50,042 nucleotides of DNA from Planctomycetota bacterium. GTDB lineage: Bacteria; Planctomycetota; Planctomycetia; Planctomycetales; Planctomycetaceae. Positions 1-7,923 of this stretch are shown one piece after another. The first letter of the stretch is position 1. Every line of letters starts with the position of its first letter. The DNA lies in NCBI GenBank assembly GCA_018242525.1, contig JAFEBS010000061.1, positions 1 to 50,042 of the forward strand, read 5' to 3'. The position numbers and the translations under genes were made by a program. The notes below the pieces were generated by a model. It saw nothing but the letters and a program-made list of their open reading frames with translations. It was not told the DNA's origin and made no database searches.

Positions 1-164
1 ACCAACGGGAGCCCCCAGCAGAGCGTTGAGTGATGCCTTGACGACATCGCAATTCGCACACTCGGGTTATCACATTGTGTTGCTGGGAACGCACGAGAAT
101 CATTCCATACTTCGCAGGCTGTTGTTATCTGCTGGCGGCTCCCGTTGGTCGACCCCAGCCACCC
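1..164. repeat. R6 palindromic repeat, cut by the left window edge
   Basis: Bases 1-21 (ending in GGGAGCCCCCAGCAG) are nearly the reverse complement of bases 129-164, which read CTGCTGGCGGCTCCCGTTGG and go on through GTCGACCCCAGCCACCC. The left arm therefore starts before the window. The same arms occur around a second element at 38251-38528. The inner 107 bases carry no convincing gene; a 78-codon frame from 26 has no recognisable domain and a repeat-derived tail. Confidence 0.75.
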
Positions 165-202
165 AACCGTTCTTCATCACCCCACATCCTGACTGTGGCC
201 CG

Positions 203-3200
203 TCATTTTCCCAACTCATGAATCGTGTTGTGAATCAACCCGTTGACAGGCTCCCCCTGTGAACCCGTTAACTTGTATTCGATCGACATGCTCCACGTCG
301 GTTGAATGTCCGGAAGATTCACCGTCACTGTTCGGTGATCGTCGGACAACTGGACCGATGCAATCGCCAGGGACTTCTCGTCGTAATGCTTGGAGCCATA
401 GTTGGCCGTCCGCTTCAGCGACCATGTCCGAACCGTGTAACGGCTGGGATCCGTTGCCGTGGCGGGGTCCAGGTCTGCGCTGAACTGAATTTCCATTCCC
501 GTCTTGCGAGCGTGTAATCCAATCGGCAAATGGACGGGCCGGCCTGTGGCGCGGATGCGATAGAAACCGCCTGGTTGGGTCGCATTTCCCGCCCACGCGA
601 ACAAGCCGCACGTGTAAAGCTGCCCGTCGATCAGGTGGAATCGTCCCCGCATAATCCCCGTGGGGAAGATCGGCAGCGGCAATTCACACATGCCCCCCTG
701 CACGCGGGGAACGGTGTCCCCCTTCACCGGCGCGACCTTCTCGAACGGGACCACGAACACCTTGCCATAACCGTAAGACAAGTTGAGCAACGAACCCTTC
801 AGCGGTCCCCATTGGTCGGTGTCGACCCACAGCAGTTCCGCCGGGGACCGGTCGAACGCATTCGTAATCCAGCACAGCGGCGGCTCCATTGCGTCGTCTG
901 AAGGATCGGTCACGTCGGTGTACCCAAACAGATTGCCGTAAAAGCGCGGGCGTTCGCCGGGCTTTGCCGGAGTCACCCAGTTGATGCGGTTCTTCGGGTT
1001 CCAGAACCCTTCCTGATCCGTCACGACAAACGTTCCGTCGGGATTCAGACAGACGCCGTTGGCCGCTCGGAAGCCATTGGCCAGGATGTCTGTTTGCGAT
1101 CCGTCTTTGCTGACTCGCAACAGCGTCCCATGATGCGGCACGACCGCGGGCAACGCGTGCCGGCCGGATTTGGCGTAGTACAGGTTTCCCGCCTCGTCCG
1201 CCTGCAAGCCCATCGCGAACTCGTGGAAATGCTCGGTCACCTGATGATCATTGTTGAAGCATTCCACGAAATCGGTTTCGCCATCGCCATTCACGTCCCG
1301 CAGGATCGCGATCTGATCCCGACAGGTGACGTAGATCTGCTGGTTGAGGATTTTCAGCCCCAGCGGCTGAAACAGGCCGTTCGCAATGCGCCGCCATTTC
1401 AGTGGTTTCTGCGGGGCCTTTTCGTCGGCCAGGAAACCACTCACTACCCAGACATCGCCGTCCCACGTGCAGACCGCCAGACTGTCACCATCCGCGAAAA
1501 AGTCGAAACCAGTCAATCGAAGCTGAGCGAACCAGGGATTGTTGGCCGGAATCGTCAGGATATCCACGGCGTAAGGTCCACTGTCGGGACCGATCACCAC
1601 GTCCGTCGTCAATTCCTCCAACCAGCGTCGCGGCCCTCCCCGGGTCATCGAGGCCAGGTCCAGCGGCGCTTGATTGACCAATGCGGCCATGACTTTCTGC
1701 TCCAGTTTCTCGTCACTCGCTGTCGTGACCGAAAGGACAAACTTGAGCGGTTCGGTTCCGGTGGGAAGACTCAGGATCAGCGCACCGCCATCTCCACTGA
1801 CCCACTTCGCGCCGGCTGGCATCGGGGACAGTCCGGCCGCCAATCGAACCTTGGATTCGTCAAGCGGTGCCGGGCCAAAGCCACCGATCAACTTGCCATC
1901 GTGACCGTGCCCTGAATCATCCGGAATCGTCTCGGCGGTCAATGAATCCAGTTTCCAGTGCGCCAACAATTGGTCGCTCTTCAACTGCGAGACTTCGGCA
2001 ACTTCCTCGTCCTTCAACTCCCGCTGCACGAATCGCACGTCGGTCATCTGACCCACAAAAAACGACGGGTCCGGGAAGTTCGCGGACGTGAAGCCGAGTC
2101 GAATCGTCTGCTTTTCGGGTTTTCCTTTCGGCTTCAAAGTCCCCTGCCCGTCCGGCTTGCCATCCACGAACAACCGCACTCGACCGGTTTCGTGCTGCCA
2201 CGTCATCGCCACGTCGTGCCAGCGATCGTCGGCGACATTGGTTTTGCCCGCAACGGCACCGACCCAGCCGATGTCGAATGTCAACCGGCCGCCCCGTACA
2301 AACAGCGTCTTGCCATCGGGAGCCCACGGCCCATCGATCGGCCCCTGGCAAAGGATCGTGCCGCCGGTTCGGGTCCTGATTCGGGCCGTGATGGAAAAGT
2401 CCTTGCTCGTCAGATTGAAATCATCCGCGTGCTGCACTGCCAGCCGCGTCTGTCCGCCGAAGGAGGGCGTGGTTGCCACCTCGGTCGCGGCTTTCGCACC
2501 GGGCGACAGTATCGCGATCTTGCCACCGCTGTTGCCATTATCGTCCGGGGAAACCAGTTCCAGCTTCGCCTTCCCGGACGGATGAGTCGCGACTTTCAAC
2601 TGCATAGGACGTGAGCGAGGCCCAATCTGGAAGGTGCGTGTGAAGACGGACGATTGTGCTCCCGGCATTTCCAGCACGTCGGTGGAACCCACCGTGTAGG
2701 ACACAATCACCTGATCACCAAACTGGTACAGGCCGCGGTACTGACCCCATTCGCGTGGCAGCGGCCCGTAATGCTTCTTGTCGCGTCCCAACAGGCGTGG
2801 GTCGTCCCAGGTCCCCGTTTCCGGATGCGCCCAGCCGGGACCATTCGGATTGGCAAATTGCACGAGTCCGGCCACGCGCGGATGAATCTGGTGCCGGCCG
2901 TCGAAATTGATGCCATGCCAGTCGATGAAGTTCGGTGCCTCCGTCCCCTGGCCAGCACGGGCATCGTGACTCCACGCCGCCGCCACTCGCAGGGTGTCGT
3001 GATCGAAGACCTGCCATTGTTTTCCGCGGGATACTCCACCGGGACCGGGATCCAGCCGCGTGGCGATCCCCTTGTAGGCAAAGTTGGAGCCGTCGTCACC
3101 GACTTCATAGGTCGCCATCAAGTACGGACCGTAGTTCATCGACGACCACGGTTCGACATTCGAAGGGGCTGGTCCGCGCGTTGTTCCAGGTGGAAGTGAG

Positions 3201-4168
3201 GCCAGGTACGCGGCATCAATCGCCGCGTATTGGGACGGATTGTAAGGCTTCAGGTAGGTCTCGCGAACGAAATGAATGACATCGTACTTCTGTTGCGGCA
3301 CCATCCAGGTTTGCGGGGCCATCAGGCCGAATCCGTGCGTCAACGTCTGATACATCCGCAACGGATCGTGCCCGTTCTTGAATTTCCCCTCGGCAAACTT
3401 CAGCGACGTGGGCAATGATCCCGGCTGCTCCTTTGTCCCGTGGCAGTTGATGCACAGTCGGTTGTAAATCGCCTCGCCTCGCTGGAACGACTTGTCATCC
3501 AGCGAACGGAGCATCCCCGCATGATCGATCTGTTTTTCGTACTCGGGCAGGACATACGTGAACAGTGACGGAGGCGGCTGCAACTGACGGGCTCGAGGGG
3601 CTCCCCCTTCGGCAATCTCGATCAGATAACGAGCCAGGTCCAGGAACAGCTGGCGATTCGCCAGCACGTTGACCTGTCCGGCGGGCATGATCGACGTCTT
3701 GCTGTTCACCCGCTCTTCGATCTGCGACTTCAAGATGGTCAGCGTCTCGCCGATCCGCGTTGCGTCGCGCAGAACCAGATTATCGGCGGTTTCTTCCACC
3801 AACGATCCCGTCAGCGACTTCCCGTCGGTCAATTGCACGACGATGGTTTCGAAGCCCTTCCGTAACACTTTGGACGGTTCCAGGACCGACTCAATCAACG
3901 CTTCGGGTGTAGTACCCGGCTCCGGCCGAGTCAGGTCGGGCCCCAGCATCTGCGGCGCGTTGGCCTGCCCCACGGTATGGCACTTGGTGCATGCCAGAAA
4001 TGGCTGATGGAAAACGATGGCGCCACGCTGGGCATCTCCCTGCTGCCGGGCCGCCCGGGCCAGTGACGCAGAACCCTCCTTGGAGAGTTGCTCTTGAAGC
4101 GAAGGCGGTTGAGCCGAGGCGGTCCCTGTCAGCAACAACACCAGGGCGACGATTCGCAGGCGGGTCAT
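203..4168 (-). CDS. Secreted multidomain cytochrome c / LamG / beta-propeller protein
   Basis: A 1321-residue exported protein. The start chosen is the ATG at 4168, with GGAAC just upstream, followed at once by a signal peptide (MTRLRIVALVLLL...ASAQ); an in-frame TTG at 4192 would add eight non-signal residues. Two haem-c sites are visible: CTKCH at about residues 60-64 and CINCH near 237. A middle region around residues 335-560 resembles the planctomycete DUF6797 type, then a LamG/concanavalin-like domain lies at about 590-730 (FVDGKPDG motif). A C-terminal propeller of the sugar-dehydrogenase/membrane-bound haem protein type covers about 900-1230. Proteins of this plan are common in Planctomycetota and are thought to work at the cell surface in oxidation or binding of polysaccharides; the substrate is not known. 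It is transcribed alone, downstream of the VWA/MoxR operon and separated from it by R3 palindromes. Confidence 0.9.
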   Translation of the reverse strand: MTRLRIVALVLLLTGTASAQPPSLQEQLSKEGSASLARAARQQGDAQRGAIVFHQPFLACTKCHTVGQANAPQMLGPDLTRPEPGTTPEALIESVLEPSKVLRKGFETIVVQLTDGKSLTGSLVEETADNLVLRDATRIGETLTILKSQIEERVNSKTSIMPAGQVNVLANRQLFLDLARYLIEIAEGGAPRARQLQPPPSLFTYVLPEYEKQIDHAGMLRSLDDKSFQRGEAIYNRLCINCHGTKEQPGSLPTSLKFAEGKFKNGHDPLRMYQTLTHGFGLMAPQTWMVPQQKYDVIHFVRETYLKPYNPSQYAAIDAAYLASLPPGTTRGPAPSNVEPWSSMNYGPYLMATYEVGDDGSNFAYKGIATRLDPGPGGVSRGKQWQVFDHDTLRVAAAWSHDARAGQGTEAPNFIDWHGINFDGRHQIHPRVAGLVQFANPNGPGWAHPETGTWDDPRLLGRDKKHYGPLPREWGQYRGLYQFGDQVIVSYTVGSTDVLEMPGAQSSVFTRTFQIGPRSRPMQLKVATHPSGKAKLELVSPDDNGNSGGKIAILSPGAKAATEVATTPSFGGQTRLAVQHADDFNLTSKDFSITARIRTRTGGTILCQGPIDGPWAPDGKTLFVRGGRLTFDIGWVGAVAGKTNVADDRWHDVAMTWQHETGRVRLFVDGKPDGQGTLKPKGKPEKQTIRLGFTSANFPDPSFFVGQMTDVRFVQRELKDEEVAEVSQLKSDQLLAHWKLDSLTAETIPDDSGHGHDGKLIGGFGPAPLDESKVRLAAGLSPMPAGAKWVSGDGGALILSLPTGTEPLKFVLSVTTASDEKLEQKVMAALVNQAPLDLASMTRGGPRRWLEELTTDVVIGPDSGPYAVDILTIPANNPWFAQLRLTGFDFFADGDSLAVCTWDGDVWVVSGFLADEKAPQKPLKWRRIANGLFQPLGLKILNQQIYVTCRDQIAILRDVNGDGETDFVECFNNDHQVTEHFHEFAMGLQADEAGNLYYAKSGRHALPAVVPHHGTLLRVSKDGSQTDILANGFRAANGVCLNPDGTFVVTDQEGFWNPKNRINWVTPAKPGERPRFYGNLFGYTDVTDPSDDAMEPPLCWITNAFDRSPAELLWVDTDQWGPLKGSLLNLSYGYGKVFVVPFEKVAPVKGDTVPRVQGGMCELPLPIFPTGIMRGRFHLIDGQLYTCGLFAWAGNATQPGGFYRIRATGRPVHLPIGLHARKTGMEIQFSADLDPATATDPSRYTVRTWSLKRTANYGSKHYDEKSLAIASVQLSDDHRTVTVNLPDIQPTWSMSIEYKLTGSQGEPVNGLIHNTIHELGK

Positions 4169-4486
4169 GCAAAGTTCCAGGTTGGAGATCAAGTATTCAG
4201 CGGTTCAGTCCGAGAATTTACCATACGCTCGGTAGGAGCGGCACCAATACTCCCGTTTTGGTGTCGGCATCCGAGTTAGTAGCGAGAGGAAAAAAGGGAA
4301 TCATGGGGTGAGGAAAGATGACTGATCGTTGGCATCTCTTCCGGACTGACCGCCCCGTTTGTCCAGAGTCCGTTGCCCATAGCCAATCTGGAGCAGGCTG
4401 CCATACTTTCGTGGTTTTGACAGTCGAACAAGAAATCAACGCCAAGACGCGGAGACGCAAGGGCGCAAAGAGAATGGGAGGGCATT

Positions 4487-4563
4487 GTGAGCCGCACGGC
4501 GCTAGCCGCGGGTGCATTCTCACTTGTACCCGAAGAACCCGCGGCTAGCGCCGTGCGGCTCAC
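4487..4563. repeat. R3 palindrome, 77 bp
   Basis: Two perfect 27-base arms, 4487-4513 (GTGAGCCGCACGGCGCTAGC...) and 4537-4563, are separated by 23 bases. Related copies are at 33600-33700 and 49908-49984, and a single right arm is repeated at 4616-4642. In RNA this would form a very stable hairpin. It lies just past the last gene of the minus-strand VWA/MoxR operon, so a role in termination or 3' end protection is possible. Confidence 0.9.
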
Positions 4564-4615
4564 AAAGTAAGTGCCATTCGGCAAGCGCCTTGCGGCTCAA
4601 AGATGAAGGCAATAC

Positions 4616-4642
4616 ACCCGCGGCTAGCGCCGTGCGGCTCAC
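4616..4642. repeat. R3 half-copy (single arm)
   Basis: Twenty-seven bases identical to the right arm of the R3 palindrome at 4537-4563. It is preceded by a shorter matching piece (TTGCGGCTCA, about 4590-4599) instead of the full left arm, so this is a decayed or partly deleted second copy in tandem with the first. Confidence 0.8.
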
Positions 4643-4674
4643 AGATGAAGTGCCATTGGGCGGCCTTGTGGAAT

Positions 4675-6768
4675 TCACTCGGCCGGGATGTCGTCCGCCA
4701 ATCGACACAGCATCAGCAGGTTGAAAGTCTGCGAGACCGCTACGGCAGGATCCCATTGAACCCGCTCCGAGTGTTCCGCCAACCGCGTCGATAACTGATG
4801 GATGCGGTCACCCAGGCGTACGAAACCGACACGACGGACCTGTGATGCCAGGAATCCCCATCGCTTCGCCCCGCTGGCACCCGTTCGTCTCAGACCATTC
4901 AACAACAGTTCATTCAATTCCAGTCCCAGTTCGTTCAGGGCAGCTTGCAGCGGCGACACAGTCGCGTCGGATGGAACCACATCATGACCTGTCCGCGTTT
5001 CCGCCGCTCGCGATTCGATCCACGGTGAAATCGCGCGGCGTTTGCCTTCCGCGGTCTCAAAAACGAGACAAACAGGCTCGATCAAGACTCCCGACTGTCG
5101 ACGCGAAACCTGACCGCAGATGAATCGTGGCTTGAGTGCTGGATCAGCCAAGGCCGCCGCCAGACCCTCAAATCCCACCTTGCCCCGCGTGGTGAAGGGG
5201 TGCGATATCACAGCCCGCTCGCCGGCGATGTCGATTGCCGTTCCCACCAGTCGTTGCGATTGAATGTCGAACGTCACGTCTTCAATGCGTTCCAGGGGAC
5301 AGACGTGCAACGCTTCCGTCAGTCGCCGGGGCCGCAGGCAGGACGGAGGCAACAGATCTAGCCGGGCCGATAGTTCAGCAAACCCTTCGACCGCCAGCGG
5401 AGCACGCAGATGTTCCCACGCGAACGCTTGAGGATTCAAGCTGATTCCGGCGCTCGTCCGGGGCAGGATCAGGCGTCCACCCGGTGTTCGCTTGCCCGAT
5501 TTGATGAGCAACTGTCCGGTCCCGATCGCCGCCAGCGAGATTCCGCGCGAGACCACGGTATCGCTCAGTGAAGAGAAGTCTCGAGCGAGGTCGGGTGAGT
5601 CTTCGGGCGGGTCCGCGAAACTCCGTTCCACACCAACCACGCTGCCCGAATCAACATCCTGCAAAAACGCCGTGATTGTCGCGGAACGTCGTGTCTGGCG
5701 GACTCCGCAACCCAGCCCCACCAGCCGACTGCTGGCCAGATCCGTGGTTCGATCCGCATGACTGCCGCGAATCAGGAATTGAGGGATCGCCGTTGTTCCG
5801 CTCCGAATCGCCCGTGATCGAACCTGCATTTCGCCGGTCAATCGGACAATCGTTTGTGGATCGAACAAGGCATCGCGGGCTGCGTACATTTCCCGTTGCT
5901 GGATCAGGTCCGCCACCAGTTCCGCCAGCCAGGTCAACCCCTCGTCCCGACAAGCGGTCTCGTGACGAATGAGCCGTTGTGACCAGGTCGCCGAGACTCC
6001 CTGCAAGCCATCCACACACAACTCCGCCAGGGCAGAATCAAGCTCGTCGAGCACTTTGACCGGAGTTTCGATGGCCCGCTGCTGGGTCGCCACCAGTCCG
6101 GATCGCCTGCCAGGTTCCAGTTCGCGAAACGCCCAGACCGCCATCGGGACAAACATCCCCAGCAGCCCGTCTGCGCAATCGGCGGTCACGTAGCGAACGT
6201 CCCCCGGGACAAGAAACCGGATTGTGCAGGACTCGTCCAGGAAACGCGCCAGCGGCTTCGGTCCGCGGATCAATTCGACAAGTACACCCTGCTCGAATCG
6301 CTGCCTGGTCTTCTTGATTGTCGCGGCACGAAAATGATCGATCAGTTGATCGTCGGTAATGTCGCCCGGATTCCAATCGGACTGCGCTGGTACAGGCACC
6401 ACTGCGGCGGATGTCTGATCGGCGGTCCCCGCAGTGGCCGAGGGATCGCTGGCCGCTGGATCCGGGGATGTTGATACCGCGGGCACTTGCATTTGATACG
6501 CCAGCACGGACCGGACTATGTGCCGGCTGATGCCAACGACGCCGCTGCTGCACACCGCATCGTGAACGGTCTTGCCGGCCGGGAACCGGCAGGTGATTCC
6601 GTCGGACCACTCGCACACGACCTCCTGGCCGTCTTCACGAAACGTGCAGGTCAACGCCCCTTCGTCCAGTTCTTTCTGGGCTCGTTTGACCGTACCCCGA
6701 TTCGTCATGGCCGCCAGATCATCTGGCGTCAGCGCGAGCAGGTCGACTCGTGACGAAGTTTCGGACAT
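4675..6768 (-). CDS. Protein with two degenerate SWIM-type zinc fingers, last gene of VWA/MoxR operon
   Basis: 697 residues. The ATG at 6768 shares one base with the TGA of the VWA gene (TGATG), so translation is probably coupled. The N-terminal 220 residues hold two tandem copies of one domain (about 12-93 and 136-216): each has a basic stretch (RGTVKRAQ / AATIKKTRQ), a C-x-x-F or C-T-I-R-F turn, and a segment that aligns with the SWIM finger CxC...CxH. In copy 1 the ligand positions read C73-S-S75 and S81-R-H83; in copy 2 they read C198-A-D200 and M-F-V. Metal binding is therefore probably lost. An Ala/Pro/Thr-rich linker (95-130) separates the copies. The remaining 470 residues match no family I know. 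Similar gene sets in other bacteria carry an intact SWIM protein next to MoxR, DUF5682 and VWA genes, and this supports the assignment. Function unknown; probably a partner or adaptor of the complex. Confidence 0.8.
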   Translation of the reverse strand: MSETSSRVDLLALTPDDLAAMTNRGTVKRAQKELDEGALTCTFREDGQEVVCEWSDGITCRFPAGKTVHDAVCSSGVVGISRHIVRSVLAYQMQVPAVSTSPDPAASDPSATAGTADQTSAAVVPVPAQSDWNPGDITDDQLIDHFRAATIKKTRQRFEQGVLVELIRGPKPLARFLDESCTIRFLVPGDVRYVTADCADGLLGMFVPMAVWAFRELEPGRRSGLVATQQRAIETPVKVLDELDSALAELCVDGLQGVSATWSQRLIRHETACRDEGLTWLAELVADLIQQREMYAARDALFDPQTIVRLTGEMQVRSRAIRSGTTAIPQFLIRGSHADRTTDLASSRLVGLGCGVRQTRRSATITAFLQDVDSGSVVGVERSFADPPEDSPDLARDFSSLSDTVVSRGISLAAIGTGQLLIKSGKRTPGGRLILPRTSAGISLNPQAFAWEHLRAPLAVEGFAELSARLDLLPPSCLRPRRLTEALHVCPLERIEDVTFDIQSQRLVGTAIDIAGERAVISHPFTTRGKVGFEGLAAALADPALKPRFICGQVSRRQSGVLIEPVCLVFETAEGKRRAISPWIESRAAETRTGHDVVPSDATVSPLQAALNELGLELNELLLNGLRRTGASGAKRWGFLASQVRRVGFVRLGDRIHQLSTRLAEHSERVQWDPAVAVSQTFNLLMLCRLADDIPAE

Positions 6769-7910
6769 CAGCGATTCACCTTTTCAGCGACCCACGCCGC
6801 CAGTTCGCCCGGTGTCATGGCCCCCACATGGGCTCCCATCGCCACCAGTCGCGAGGCGAGTTCGTGGTCGTAATTCGGATTGGCATTCTCGTCCAGGGCC
6901 GCCAATCCCAGCAATGTCACGCCACTTTCGATCATCCGCCGTGAGATCGCCAGCAGATTGCGAGGGTCACTTCCTTCGAAGAAATCACTGATCAGGACGA
7001 CGATGGTGCGCCGCGGATTGTCGACCAGTGTTTCGGCATACGACATAGCATTGCCGATGTCGGTGCCGCCCCCCAATTGCACCTTCATCAGCGTTTCGAC
7101 CGGGTCGATGCAATCTGCCGTCACGTCCACGACGTTGGTATCGAAGATCACGAGGTGTGTTCGCAGCGTCTTCAATCCAAAAAAGATGGCGGCGGTCACG
7201 GCGGAATGGATGACACTGTCCATCATGCTGCCGGACTCATCGACCAGGATGATGATCTGCCATCGATCCACCTGCCGACGGATGCGCGAGTAAAAGATCG
7301 GCGTTTCGATGATCAAACGCCGGTACTGCGGATCGTAATGCCGCAGGTTTTGGCGAATCGTGGCATGAATGTCAAAGTTCTTGGCGATCTTCAAATACGA
7401 CCGACTCTGACGATTCAGAGACCCTTGAAATGCCGATCGAACCTCCTGGGCCAGCTTTTTCATCAATTCTTCGACGGATTTTCGAACCAGTTGCTGGGCC
7501 GCCTTCAACACCTCCTGATTCATCAGGTGCTTCGTTCGCAAGACAGCTTTCAACAACGTCGGACTGGGCTGGGCCCTGGCCAGCAGTTCCGGGTTCGTCA
7601 CCATCTCTTCCAACTGGTAACGTTCCAGGGCATCCTTTTCCAGCCGTTCGATCGTCCGCTTCGGGAAGAGCTCGTGGACCTGGTTGATCCAGTCGGGCAC
7701 GGTCAAATTCGAGTCGTCCAGGCTCCCTTTCCGGTCCTCGGCACTTCCCCCCTGCCCTGCTCGAACATTGCGCCCGCCGCCGCATTCGCGGTCATACAAA
7801 AAGCCCAGGCACTTTTCCCGACGGGCGTCCTCCTCGGACAGTCCGCCACACAATTGTTCGGAACCGGCCCCCATCACCAGCCGCCAGCGTGATTGTCGTT
7901 GTTGTGACAT
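6768..7910 (-). CDS. VWA (von Willebrand A) domain protein, partner of MoxR ATPase
   Basis: 380 residues from the ATG at 7910, preceded by AAGGA nine bases upstream and lying 13 bases after the DUF5682 stop. A longer frame to 7970 would overlap that gene and is not needed. A helical N-terminal region (about 55-200) precedes a VWA domain with a complete MIDAS motif: DESGSM (about 219-224), then GGGTDIG and a later ISDFFEG strand. VWA proteins of this class (CoxE, NorD, ViaA) bind a MoxR AAA+ ATPase and a client protein; a MoxR ATPase is encoded two genes upstream. The stop codon overlaps the start of the SWIM-like gene. No signal peptide or membrane segment was seen, so it should be cytoplasmic. 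Confidence 0.93.
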   Translation of the reverse strand: MSQQRQSRWRLVMGAGSEQLCGGLSEEDARREKCLGFLYDRECGGGRNVRAGQGGSAEDRKGSLDDSNLTVPDWINQVHELFPKRTIERLEKDALERYQLEEMVTNPELLARAQPSPTLLKAVLRTKHLMNQEVLKAAQQLVRKSVEELMKKLAQEVRSAFQGSLNRQSRSYLKIAKNFDIHATIRQNLRHYDPQYRRLIIETPIFYSRIRRQVDRWQIIILVDESGSMMDSVIHSAVTAAIFFGLKTLRTHLVIFDTNVVDVTADCIDPVETLMKVQLGGGTDIGNAMSYAETLVDNPRRTIVVLISDFFEGSDPRNLLAISRRMIESGVTLLGLAALDENANPNYDHELASRLVAMGAHVGAMTPGELAAWVAEKVNR

Positions 7911-7923
7911 GACTGCGGATCCT

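Larger units (their letters stand above)
4193..4674. other. Intergenic region, R3 palindromes
   Basis: No gene was recognised here. The stretch holds a complete R3 palindrome (4487-4563), a half copy (4616-4642) and a simple G/A-rich segment (about 4438-4476, AACGCCAAGACGCGGAGACG) of a kind seen between planctomycete genes. It lies between the end of the five-gene operon and the start of the large cytochrome gene, both on the minus strand, so it could hold the operon's terminator and the cytochrome promoter. No clear -35/-10 pair was assigned. Confidence 0.6.

Noticed and set aside
1094..1915. Plus-strand ORF of 273 codons
   Set aside because: Antisense to the large cytochrome gene, whose frame has clear domains; no family match.
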